This document shows positions 1 through 6,565 of a DNA stretch of 10,409 bases, piece after piece. The position numbers and the translations under genes are program-made. Position 1 is the stretch's first letter; each line of letters starts with the position of its first letter. This DNA is from an uncultured Planctomycetales bacterium (GTDB taxonomy: Bacteria; Planctomycetota; Planctomycetia; Pirellulales; S012-138): NCBI GenBank assembly GCA_937982665.1, contig CALJLD010000074.1, positions 1 to 10,409 on the forward strand. Direction: 5' to 3'. The notes beneath the pieces were generated by a model, which was not told the DNA's origin, did no database searches, and worked only from the letters and a program-made list of their open reading frames with translations.

Positions 1-562
1 TCATTGTCGGTGGCTCAACGCGTTGTGGCGTTGGCTTGACGGCGGCTTTTTGCTCGTTTTTCTCGCCGTACAAGATCATCCGCATCTGCGGAGAAAGCTC
101 AGGATATTCGCCATAGAACCGCTTGATGTAGTTGCGATGCCAGCGCTGCTGCTTGTGCGACTCCCAGCCGTAGCGTTGCATCACACGCGGCGAGAGCCGA
201 AAGCTGGCCGCGTCGCATAACAGTGCGGCGGTTTGTTTCAGCCGCGCGATTTCGTCCAGGACGGCGAGTGCGACATTGACCGAGCGCAAACTTGTGCCGA
301 CGCCGCTTTCCAAATAACGCAGCGCGAGGAACGAAGCATGCCCCCACGGCTGGTTGTAGTACACGCGGCACTCGTCACGGCGTATGTGGCGATGCCGCCA
401 ACTGCCGAGGAAGCCGACTTCCGGAATGGAGATCACTTTTGGCCAAAGCCGAAAGCGAACTTCGTGCAATTGGCCGTCGCGAACAATGATCACGCCAAAG
501 CGTTGCTTGCGTAGCAGCGCTTCATCGTTGCGAAGATCACTTGTGGACGCGAACAGCGGCAT
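1..562 (-). CDS. Conserved hypothetical protein, 3' end beyond the left edge
   Basis: An open frame runs leftward from an ATG at 562-560 to the window edge with no stop, giving at least 187 residues; the C-terminus is missing. I do not recognise a characterised family. Visible features are a basic, aromatic-rich central part (GSWRHRHIRRDE, then VYYNQPWGHASFLALRYLE), a helical stretch around residues 90-115, and RYGWESHKQQRWHRNYIKRF near residues 135-154, which has the feel of conserved planctomycete hypotheticals with an RWHR-YIKRFYG motif (from memory, not a search). No signal peptide or membrane segment is seen, so it is probably cytoplasmic. The C-terminal part becomes Lys/Pro/Gln rich. 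The start is uncertain: the frame stays open back to about 655, no good Shine-Dalgarno precedes the ATG, and TTG codons lie just upstream. It is divergent from dnaG. Confidence 0.72.
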   Translation of the reverse strand, partial: MPLFASTSDLRNDEALLRKQRFGVIIVRDGQLHEVRFRLWPKVISIPEVGFLGSWRHRHIRRDECRVYYNQPWGHASFLALRYLESGVGTSLRSVNVALAVLDEIARLKQTAALLCDAASFRLSPRVMQRYGWESHKQQRWHRNYIKRFYGEYPELSPQMRMILYGEKNEQKAAVKPTPQRVEPPTM

Positions 563-611
563 CAAATTGCTCAATCGCGGAATGCGTACGGACTTCTCGC
601 GGGAATTAGAC

Positions 612-637
612 CCTGGCAAACATACGACTCTGCCAGG
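612..637. repeat. 7-bp inverted repeat upstream of the leftward gene
   Basis: CCTGGCA (612-618) and TGCCAGG (631-637) are perfect inverted arms around a 12-nt spacer. The position, 50-75 bp upstream of the likely start of the minus-strand gene, would suit either a leader hairpin or an operator for that gene. No U-tract follows on either strand, so it is not a typical terminator. Confidence 0.45.
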
Positions 638-783
638 CAGAAACCCCCGTGTTTACGATTGCTTGTGATTGAACACATCACCGGTAGAATCGATTGCAGT
701 GGTCGCAATGATTGAAGGTACGAATAACTGATGGCACGGATGATTGAGGCACAGGAGTGAAGGTGCGGTTGTGCTTCGCCCTT

Positions 784-855
784 CGTCATTCCCGCGCAGG
801 TGGGAATCCAGAGAACAAAGTTACGCACTGGATTCCCGCCTGCGCGGGAATGACG
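784..855. repeat. dRS3-like 28-bp inverted repeat (MITE/REPIN-like hairpin)
   Basis: The left arm 784-811 and right arm 828-855 are inverted copies of each other with a single mismatch over 28 bp, separated by a 16-nt loop (812-827). Each arm contains a perfect ATTCCC-N8-GGGAAT unit (788-807 and 832-851), the form known from neisserial dRS3 elements and from related dispersed palindromes in many other bacteria. Translation of such DNA yields the familiar spurious HSRAGGNP and CAGMT peptides, seen here in a minus-strand frame. No transposase is present and no target duplication is visible, so this is probably a non-autonomous dispersed element sitting in neutral intergenic DNA. Confidence 0.85.
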
Positions 856-937
856 GGAAAGGAGAAGTTGCATCGCGTCAATGATCGCATGAATGCAAAG
901 TCATTGCTTGCGCAGCAGTTACGATGATTTTGTCGCG

Positions 938-966
938 TTGACCGTGTTTGGGGGCGTCCCTATAAT
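938..966 (+). promoter_or_regulatory. Sigma-70 promoter of the dnaG-rpoD operon
   Basis: TTGACC (938-943) and a perfect TATAAT (961-966) are separated by the optimal 17 bp. Transcription would start near 972-974, leaving a leader of about 143 nt before dnaG. This is the strongest promoter match in the window and should be read by the housekeeping sigma factor that the operon itself encodes. Confidence 0.8.
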
Positions 967-975
967 CCCCGACCG

Positions 976-994
976 CATTGTTGGACGGACAATG
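976..994 (+). promoter_or_regulatory. Small hairpin at the 5' end of the dnaG leader
   Basis: CATTGT (976-981) and ACAATG (989-994) form a 6-bp stem with a 7-nt loop within a few bases of the predicted transcription start. A 5'-terminal hairpin of this kind could protect the mRNA from 5'-end-dependent decay, but it is short and could be chance. Confidence 0.3.
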
Positions 995-1047
995 CTCTTT
1001 GCGAAGTGAACCCGCAATTCATGACCGCAAGAGCGCACAACAATCGA

Positions 1048-1077
1048 GCGAATCGCACATGCCGCGTGCGCGTTCGC
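1048..1077 (+). promoter_or_regulatory. Leader hairpin upstream of dnaG
   Basis: GCGAA (1048-1052) pairs with TTCGC (1073-1077), and CGCAC (1054-1058) pairs with GTGCG (1066-1070). The result is a ten-pair stem with a 1x2 internal loop and a 7-nt apical loop. It lies 27 nt before the dnaG ribosome-binding site, so it may structure the long leader. No U-tract follows, so it is not an attenuator of the simple intrinsic type. Confidence 0.35.
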
Positions 1078-1115
1078 ATTAGTTCAGTCGAGGCGGAAAG
1101 ACCCAGGAGCCGCGC

Positions 1116-2978
1116 TTGACCGAAAGGTCGTTCCAAGACGCGAAAGAACAAGTGCGTCAAGCAGTCGACATTGTCGAACTGGTTGGCGGGTATCTTGATT
1201 TGCGCCGCGAGGGACGCCAATACAAAGCGCTTTGTCCCTGGCATGACGATTCTCGTCCCAGCCTGACGGTCAACCCGGAACGCCAAACGTATCGTTGTTG
1301 GGTGTGTGATCTGGGCGGCGATTGCTTCAACTTCGTGATGCGAATTGAAGGCATTGAGTTTCCGGCCGCTTTGCGAATGTTGGCGGACCGTGCCGGCATC
1401 ACATTGCAACAAACGCCTGGCGCGGCGCAAGCCCGGGATGAAAAGTCCAAACTGTTTGCGGCCATGGCCTGGTCTGTGCGGCAGTACCACCAGAATTTGC
1501 TAACCGCCCCTGACGCGGCTCCCGCGCGTGAGTATCTTGCCAGCCGCGGTTTCACGGACGACACCATTCACCGTTTTCACTTGGGCTTTGCGCCCAACAA
1601 GTGGGATTGGATCCAGCAGTTGGCCGCAGCCGAAGGCGGAACGCTGGCCCGACTTGAGAAAGCGGGCGTGATTGGCCGCGGCGAACAACGTTCCGACTAT
1701 TACGATCGCTTTCGTGGGCGGTTGCTGTTCCCCATCCGTGATCCGCAAGGCCGCGACGTAGGGCTGGGCGGCCGCATCTTGCCGGAGTTCGCCGATGACC
1801 GTGCGGCCAAATATGTGAACTCGCCGGAGACGCCGCTGTTTGCGAAGAATCGCTTGCTGTATGCGTTTGATGTCGCGCGAGACGCGATCTCCCGCAGCCG
1901 CACGGCCGTGGTTGTGGAGGGTTACACGGACTGCTTGATGGCGCATCAACTCGGCATGAAGAATGTCGTCGCCTGTTTGGGTACCGCCGTGGGCGAAGGA
2001 CACATCAAGGCGTTGCGTCCGTTCGCTGACAAGATTGTGCTGGTGCTGGATGGCGACGAAGCCGGGCGACGCAGGGCAGCGGAAGTGTTGCAGTTGTTTG
2101 TCTCGGCACAAATGGACGTGCGCGTGCTCACGCTGCCGGATGATGCGGACCCGTGCGACTTCTTACTTTCGCAAGGTGTGGACGCTTTCCAAAAGTTGAT
2201 CGATTCGGCAGGCGACGCGTTGGACTACAAGCTGAACCAGGTTCGCTCAAACTTGGACAAGAACGTCAGTCCTCACGTTGTGCAATCGGCGGTGGATGAA
2301 GTCTTGACCGTGATGGCCCAAGCTCCGCGGCTTTCCGCATCGACGACTGCAGAGCAGCGGATGAAGGAAGACGCGCTGTTGGCAACTTTGGCGGCACGAA
2401 GCGGCATCAACGAACAATCGCTGCGTCGCCGCATTGGTGAGATGCGAAAAACAAGCCGGTCACAACAAGAACGCACTGAACAACAACGCGCTGAACAACA
2501 GCGTGGCGAACAGCAACCGGCCAACAGTGAGATGGCGAAGTGGGAGCGGCAACTGTTTGAGGACTTGTTGCTGGCGCCGCAGTGCCTGGCGGAGGTTCGC
2601 GCAGCGCTGCAACCGGAACATTTCACTTGTTCGGAATCGCGCGAACTTTTCGATGCCTTGTGCACACTAGAGGACCAGGGAATTGCGCCAGGCGTGGAAA
2701 GCCTGCTGCTACAAATTGATGACTTGCAACTGCAAAGCCGGATCACGGCATTGGCCGAAGATGGGCAAACCCGCATGGAGGGTCGCCCCGAGGATGATAT
2801 CCCGGCGGAGTTGCGAGAGCTGCTGACGAATGTTGTGGCGAGCTTCGCCCGAGAAGGTGAAGCCCGTCGTTTGAGCGCGCTGCGCTCTGGACAACTCAAC
2901 GAAGATGAACTCGATCTCAATGAGCTAATCGCTCAAAAACGGCGCCAGCAGGGAATTTCCCTGCCCACGGACGGGTAG
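1116..2978 (+). CDS. dnaG: DNA primase
   Basis: DNA primase synthesises the short RNA primers for Okazaki fragments and leading-strand start, working with the replicative helicase at the fork. The 620-residue product has the full family layout. The N-terminal CHC2 zinc-binding domain has ligands C40, H43, C61 and C64. The catalytic core carries the TOPRIM glutamate E268 in VVVEGYTD and the metal-binding DGDEAG at 312-317 (D312, D314). A C-terminal region from about 475 resembles the helicase-binding domain. Between core and C-terminus is a Gln/Arg/Glu tract (450-467). The TTG start is chosen because AGGAG (1105-1109) sits 6 nt upstream and the protein begins at the usual point ahead of the zinc finger. 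It is first in an operon with rpoD. rpsU, the usual upstream partner in enterics, is absent here. Length is normal. Confidence 0.97.
   Translation: MTERSFQDAKEQVRQAVDIVELVGGYLDLRREGRQYKALCPWHDDSRPSLTVNPERQTYRCWVCDLGGDCFNFVMRIEGIEFPAALRMLADRAGITLQQTPGAAQARDEKSKLFAAMAWSVRQYHQNLLTAPDAAPAREYLASRGFTDDTIHRFHLGFAPNKWDWIQQLAAAEGGTLARLEKAGVIGRGEQRSDYYDRFRGRLLFPIRDPQGRDVGLGGRILPEFADDRAAKYVNSPETPLFAKNRLLYAFDVARDAISRSRTAVVVEGYTDCLMAHQLGMKNVVACLGTAVGEGHIKALRPFADKIVLVLDGDEAGRRRAAEVLQLFVSAQMDVRVLTLPDDADPCDFLLSQGVDAFQKLIDSAGDALDYKLNQVRSNLDKNVSPHVVQSAVDEVLTVMAQAPRLSASTTAEQRMKEDALLATLAARSGINEQSLRRRIGEMRKTSRSQQERTEQQRAEQQRGEQQPANSEMAKWERQLFEDLLLAPQCLAEVRAALQPEHFTCSESRELFDALCTLEDQGIAPGVESLLLQIDDLQLQSRITALAEDGQTRMEGRPEDDIPAELRELLTNVVASFAREGEARRLSALRSGQLNEDELDLNELIAQKRRQQGISLPTDG
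2463..2516 (+). repeat. 15-bp coding tandem repeat in the dnaG linker
   Basis: A run of imperfect 15-nt units encodes QQRxE-type pentapeptides (QQERTE, QQRAE, QQRGE, QQ) at residues 450-467. It falls exactly between the TOPRIM core and the putative helicase-binding domain, where DnaG proteins have a flexible linker. It probably arose by slippage and makes a charged, flexible or helical spacer. Confidence 0.7.
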
Positions 2979-3007
2979 GCTGCGCGCGTCGTCAGATTGA
3001 AGCATGA

Positions 3008-3046
3008 CCCGCACCCGCGGGCTGTGTTGCAATCACCAAATGCAAC
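3008..3046 (+). promoter_or_regulatory. Two small hairpins in the dnaG-rpoD spacer
   Basis: CCCGC/GCGGG (3008-3012 with 3017-3021) and GTTGCA/TGCAAC (3026-3031 with 3041-3046) are perfect short stems lying in tandem in the 107-nt untranslated gap between the two genes. In the enteric operon the dnaG-rpoD gap is a site of mRNA processing, so these may be processing or stability structures. No U-tract is present, so termination is not indicated. Confidence 0.35.
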
Positions 3047-3054
3047 GGACCACG

Positions 3055-3080
3055 CGCTGCCTTGGCAGCGTCAGGGAGGA
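3055..3080 (+). promoter_or_regulatory. CUUG-loop hairpin abutting the rpoD ribosome-binding site
   Basis: CGCTGC (3055-3060) and GCAGCG (3065-3070) form a perfect 6-bp GC-rich stem closed by the stable tetraloop CTTG. Only two bases separate it from the Shine-Dalgarno AGGGAGGA (3073-3080), which is spaced 5 nt from the GTG start at 3086. The strong ribosome-binding site sets the rpoD start. The adjacent hairpin may tune access to it. Confidence 0.5.
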
Positions 3081-3085
3081 TTTCC

Positions 3086-4876
3086 GTGCCGGAATTCGCA
3101 ATCGCACTACAAGAGTTGGTCAGCTTGGGCAAGCAACAGGGATTCTTGACCTATGATCAGGTCAACTCCGTGCTGCCTGATGATGACGTCAACCCGGACA
3201 TGCTCGACAACTTGCTGGTTGAGCTGGATGACCGCGGCATAGAGCTGTTTGAAGAAGCTCCGCCGGAGAACGCTACACTGCCGCTTGAAGCATGCTCTGC
3301 CACGGCTTCTATTACTGCGGCGGAAGGATCCAACGAGGATCATCCGCTGTTTGCGAACTTGCCGGTAACGGATGCAGGCGCTCCCGCCGAGGCGATTGCC
3401 GGCCGCATCAACGCGGAAGGAACGCCTGCCAAGAACGGCAAACCGTCGCCCACTGAGCAACTCATGCTCGAGCAGGCCAAGTGGAGCGATGATCCCATCC
3501 GCTTGTATCTCTCGCAGATGGCGGAGATTCCGCTCTTGGCTCGCGAAGAGGAAATCTCACTGGCCAAGAAGATTGAACTCACCCGCAAACGCTTCCGCCG
3601 CACGGTGCTGGGTTGTTACCTGGCGATGCGGAACACGGCCGACACGCTGGACAAAGTTCACCAAGGCATGTTGCCGTTTGACCGCACCATCAAGGTCTCA
3701 CTGACGGAGCGGCTGACCAAAGAGCAAATCAGTGCCCGCATGCCGGGGCACCTGAGCACGCTGCAGGGCATGTTTGCCGCCAACGAGCGTGAGTTCCGTC
3801 GCTTTGTCAACAAGCGTCTGCCGCGCGAACGTCGTGTGCGAGCGCTGCGGCACTTCATCAACCGTCGCCGCCGCAGCATCGTGCTGGTTGAGGAACTCAG
3901 CCTGCGGACGCGACGTGTCCAATTGATGATGGACGACATGCGGACGGCTCTCGCCAAGATGGAACGTCTTCAGCAGAAGATCGCCAACCTGGAGCACCGG
4001 GCTGATACGCCGGAGCGAATTGCCGAGGAACGATCGTATCTCCGCCGCGAACTGCATCAGATGATCCTGGATTGCCAGGAAAGTCCCACGACGTTGCGGA
4101 AGCGCGTCGATCTGATGGAGCGGCAGTTTGAGGACTACGAGCACGCCAAACGCCAGCTTTCTGGCGGAAACCTGCGATTGGTTGTCTCCATCGCCAAGAA
4201 GTACCGCAATCGCGGTCTGAGCTTCCTGGATTTGATCCAGGAAGGGAACACAGGGCTGATGCGAGCCGTGGACAAGTATGAGTACCGTCGCGGCTACAAA
4301 TTCAGCACTTATGCCACCTGGTGGATTCGTCAGGCCATCACGCGAGCGATCGCGGATCAGGCCAGAACCATCCGGATTCCGGTTCACATGATTGACGTTC
4401 TCTCCAAGTTGCGGAATACTGCAAAGAAGCTCGCGCAACAGCTTGGGCGTGAGCCAACAGCCGAAGAAACCGCCCGGGCGGCGGATATTCCTCTTGAGGA
4501 AACCCGCCGTGTGTTGGATATCGGCCGGCAGCCAGTCAGTCTGGATCGGCCGGTGGGCGAGAGTGAGGATGCCAGCTTCGGCGAGTTCATTGAAGACCAC
4601 GGCACCACTAACCCTCATTCGGACGCCTCGCGCAGCATGCTGCGCGGAAAGATTGAGACCTTGCTCAAGACGCTGACATATCGCGAGCGAGAAATCATCC
4701 GCCTGCGTTACGGGCTGGGGGACGGGTATACCTATACCCTGGAGGAAGTGGGCCGGATCTTCAAGGTCACCCGCGAACGGGTGCGGCAGATTGAAGCCAA
4801 AGCCGTTCGCAAATTGCAGAACCCGGTTCGCAGCCAATCGCTGCAAGGTTTTTTGGAGAAAGCCGCCGCAGGCTGA
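3086..4876 (+). CDS. rpoD: RNA polymerase primary sigma factor (sigma-70/RpoD)
   Basis: The primary sigma factor directs RNA polymerase to -35/-10 promoters. The 596-residue product contains region 1.1 (residues 1-60), region 1.2 (about 131-165, starting KWSDDPIRLYLSQM), a non-conserved insert of roughly 170 residues rich in basic helices, and region 2 (about 353-435). Region 2 includes GGNLRLVVSIAKKYRNRGL and the -10-melting segment YATWWIRQAITRAIADQ. Region 3 follows (about 436-505), then region 4 ending in the -35-reading helix-turn-helix EEVGRIFKVTRERVRQIEAK. The presence of regions 1.1 and the insert marks a group 1 sigma rather than an alternative one. GTG at 3086 is preferred over an in-frame TTG at 3062 because AGGGAGGA lies just upstream of the GTG and the TTG falls inside a hairpin. 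It is co-transcribed with dnaG. Confidence 0.97.
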   Translation: MPEFAIALQELVSLGKQQGFLTYDQVNSVLPDDDVNPDMLDNLLVELDDRGIELFEEAPPENATLPLEACSATASITAAEGSNEDHPLFANLPVTDAGAPAEAIAGRINAEGTPAKNGKPSPTEQLMLEQAKWSDDPIRLYLSQMAEIPLLAREEEISLAKKIELTRKRFRRTVLGCYLAMRNTADTLDKVHQGMLPFDRTIKVSLTERLTKEQISARMPGHLSTLQGMFAANEREFRRFVNKRLPRERRVRALRHFINRRRRSIVLVEELSLRTRRVQLMMDDMRTALAKMERLQQKIANLEHRADTPERIAEERSYLRRELHQMILDCQESPTTLRKRVDLMERQFEDYEHAKRQLSGGNLRLVVSIAKKYRNRGLSFLDLIQEGNTGLMRAVDKYEYRRGYKFSTYATWWIRQAITRAIADQARTIRIPVHMIDVLSKLRNTAKKLAQQLGREPTAEETARAADIPLEETRRVLDIGRQPVSLDRPVGESEDASFGEFIEDHGTTNPHSDASRSMLRGKIETLLKTLTYREREIIRLRYGLGDGYTYTLEEVGRIFKVTRERVRQIEAKAVRKLQNPVRSQSLQGFLEKAAAG

Positions 4877-4886
4877 TGCATACCAC

Positions 4887-4918
4887 AAACCGCTGGTCGC
4901 AAGATCAGCGGTTTTTTT
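4887..4918 (+). terminator. Intrinsic terminator of the dnaG-rpoD operon
   Basis: Positions 4887-4898 pair with 4903-4914 in a 12-bp stem with one G-T wobble. The stem is closed by a GCAA tetraloop of the GNRA type and followed by a run of seven T (4912-4918). It begins 10 nt after the rpoD stop, so it is the operon's end. Confidence 0.92.
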
Positions 4919-4972
4919 GTCGGCATTGGTCACGGCGTATTGATAACACTCGCGAGGTGAAAGTAAGCCGCC

Positions 4973-5698
4973 ATGGCCATGACCGCAGAACAAATCCGTA
5001 CATTGCACCGCATCCACACGCAGCTTGCCGATCTGCAAGACCGGCAAGCACGGGGCCCCCGCCAGGTCAAAGCCCGCATCATCGGCGTGACGAAGCTGGA
5101 GGAAGAGCACGCGGCCGCCAAATCGGTCGCTCAAGCAGCACGCGTAGCCGCCGATCAAAAACAGCTTCAGTTGAAGAGCAATGAAACGAAGATTGTGGAT
5201 TTGCAAACCAAGCTGAACACGGCCAACAGCAACAAAGAGTATCAAGCGCTCAAGGAGCAAATCGCGGCTGACCAGATGGCCAACAGCGTTTTGGAGGATG
5301 AAATCCTCGAGGCGCTCGACAAGATCGAAGAACTCCAGATCGCCGTTAAAACCGCGGAAGACCGCCTGGCCAAAGGCAAGCAAGAACTCGCCAAGCTGGA
5401 AGGATCATTGGCGGATGAGCAGAAGCTGATCGAAGGCGACATCCAACGGCTGAACGCGGACCTTGCCGAAGCGGAAGCTGCCCTGCCAGGCGATTTTCGC
5501 GCGGCCTACGATCGTCTCATCAAATCGATGGGCGCGGAAGCCATGGCCGAGGTCGAAGGCGAAACCTGCTCCGGCTGCTTCACCCGCATCCCGCCCAACA
5601 AAATCAGCCAGATGATGCTCTCGCAGGAAGTTACGTGTCTGAGCTGCGGACGGTTACTGTATATGCCGGAAGATCGAGCGCCGAAACGAGAAGGATAG
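4973..5698 (+). CDS. Coiled-coil protein with C-terminal C4 zinc ribbon (CT398-like)
   Basis: The 241-residue product is almost entirely helical and charged up to about residue 180, then ends in a zinc ribbon with two CxxC knuckles at C199/C202 and C222/C225. This layout, together with NSNKEYQALKEQI at 86-98, matches the C4-type zinc-ribbon family (DUF164/zf-RING_7, including chlamydial CT398 and Helicobacter HP0958/FlgZ). In some members the hairpin coiled coil binds export-apparatus or sigma-54-related partners. The role here is unknown, and nucleic-acid or protein binding is inferred only from family members. No signal peptide is present. GAGGTGA (4954-4960) lies 12 nt upstream of the ATG, a little far; a second ATG lies two codons on. 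It follows the rpoD terminator, so it needs its own promoter, of which only weak candidates (TTGTCG at 4917 with TGATAA at 4941) are visible. Confidence 0.88.
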   Translation: MAMTAEQIRTLHRIHTQLADLQDRQARGPRQVKARIIGVTKLEEEHAAAKSVAQAARVAADQKQLQLKSNETKIVDLQTKLNTANSNKEYQALKEQIAADQMANSVLEDEILEALDKIEELQIAVKTAEDRLAKGKQELAKLEGSLADEQKLIEGDIQRLNADLAEAEAALPGDFRAAYDRLIKSMGAEAMAEVEGETCSGCFTRIPPNKISQMMLSQEVTCLSCGRLLYMPEDRAPKREG

Positions 5699-5887
5699 GC
5701 GTGTCGGTGGCCTGTTAGCCAGCCCTGCTTGGCGACGCGTCAAAGCGTCCATTGAACAACCCGATCTCGCCGCCGCGGCCTTGCATGCCAAGGTTCGGGC
5801 AGTTCATGTGGGTGGAACACTCGCTCGGCCTGACAACAGTGGTCTTCGTGCTCGCGCGCGATAACGAATCAGCATTGAGCGAAGGGG
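5699..5887. other. Convergent intergenic region
   Basis: This gap separates the 3' ends of the zinc-ribbon gene and the leftward membrane-protein gene. Two short inverted repeats are present: GGTGGC with GCCAGCC near 5706-5723, and GACGC with GCGTC at 5734-5749. Neither is followed by a T-run, so termination here is not obvious. Short frames on both strands cross it but show no conserved features. Confidence 0.4.
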
Positions 5888-6514
5888 CTAGTCCGGCAGC
5901 ACGACGTGACTGGCGCCATGCTGCTCCAATTGACTGGTCATGCGGCGAACATTGTTCAAATTCACTCCATAATCGACGCATGCCGATTTCCACCAAGGCC
6001 GGCTCTCCACGTCGATCGTATGCTCGCACTCTTGCGACACTCCTGGAAGGGGAGGCGGTGTGACTCCATTTGAAGCATCAGCGCGCGAAGTAATCGTGCA
6101 GCTGATGTTCTCACCCCAACTGTGCAAGCTGATTCCAGTTCGTGCTGAGAGCGTTACGCGTCCTGACTTTCGGTTGATCTGCGGCCGCGCGTTGCACAGC
6201 ACCATCGCGTCAATGCAGATCCGCTCGACATTCTCCAAGCTGGAGGTGATGACCAGCCTGCGGCAGTGATGAACGCGCGGGTCGCCTGAGACGTAAAGTT
6301 GCACCCACCACAAGACAATCGACAAGACCAAGCTGAAGATCACAGCAACGCCAATCCCAATTGCCGCGCCGAGCAATGCCGCATTTGCGTGGTCCAATTG
6401 CGGCTTTGACACTTCCGCAACGACGAAACCGCAAACGGCAAGCAGCGCGCCGAAGATCAGCACCGCCGGAATGGCAGTCCCCAGAAAGAGCTTGAAGAAC
6501 AGTTTGGTCTTCAT
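5888..6514 (-). CDS. Two-TM membrane protein of unknown function
   Basis: The 208-residue product starts MKTKLFFKLF, with a basic N-tip followed by two hydrophobic helices (about residues 9-35 and 45-72). A soluble C-terminal part of about 130 residues follows, containing SGRVTLSARTGISLHSWGENI and, near the end, VESRPWWKSACVDYGVNLNNVRRM. I do not recognise a characterised family. The WGE and VDYG-N-NVRR segments look like conserved motifs rather than random sequence. It lies 51 nt downstream of the exonuclease gene on the same strand and probably forms an operon with it. An alternative GTG start at 6556 would add 14 residues and reduce the gap to 9 nt. Neither start has a convincing ribosome-binding site. 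No penicillin-binding, kinase or transporter signature is seen. Confidence 0.78.
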   Translation of the reverse strand: MKTKLFFKLFLGTAIPAVLIFGALLAVCGFVVAEVSKPQLDHANAALLGAAIGIGVAVIFSLVLSIVLWWVQLYVSGDPRVHHCRRLVITSSLENVERICIDAMVLCNARPQINRKSGRVTLSARTGISLHSWGENISCTITSRADASNGVTPPPLPGVSQECEHTIDVESRPWWKSACVDYGVNLNNVRRMTSQLEQHGASHVVLPD

Positions 6515-6565
6515 TTGCAACTGCTCAAGAACCGCTGTCTTGCCGGACGGCAACACCGCGAAAGC

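Larger units (their letters stand above)
563..937. other. Divergent intergenic region without a supported gene
   Basis: This stretch separates the leftward partial gene from the dnaG promoter. Apart from the 612-637 inverted repeat and the large 784-855 hairpin, I see no coding signal, tRNA or other RNA. A 100-codon minus-strand frame at 571-873 is a by-product of the repeat and is not a gene. The segment 656-783 is unexceptional, with several loose GATTG motifs but no ordered repeat. Confidence 0.55.

Noticed and set aside
233..514. Plus-strand frame of 93 codons near the left edge
   Set aside because: It overlaps the longer minus-strand open frame, which has a more protein-like composition and consistent motifs.
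571..873. 100-codon minus-strand frame with HSRAGGNP and CAGMT peptides
   Set aside because: This is the classic spurious translation of dRS3-like palindromes, not a protein.
3062..3085. TTG at 3062 as the rpoD start
   Set aside because: It lies inside the CUUG hairpin, has no ribosome-binding site and adds eight residues not expected ahead of region 1.1. GTG at 3086 has AGGGAGGA at good spacing.
3698..5383. 561-codon minus-strand open frame across rpoD, its terminator and the zinc-ribbon gene
   Set aside because: It is antisense to two well-supported genes and an intrinsic terminator, shows no domain, and is expected from the codon use of GC-rich genes.
5715..6063. Small frames on both strands around the convergent gap, and a possible structured RNA
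   Set aside because: I could match no known RNA (RNase P, tmRNA, 6S) or protein motif, and the frames partly overlap the membrane-protein gene.
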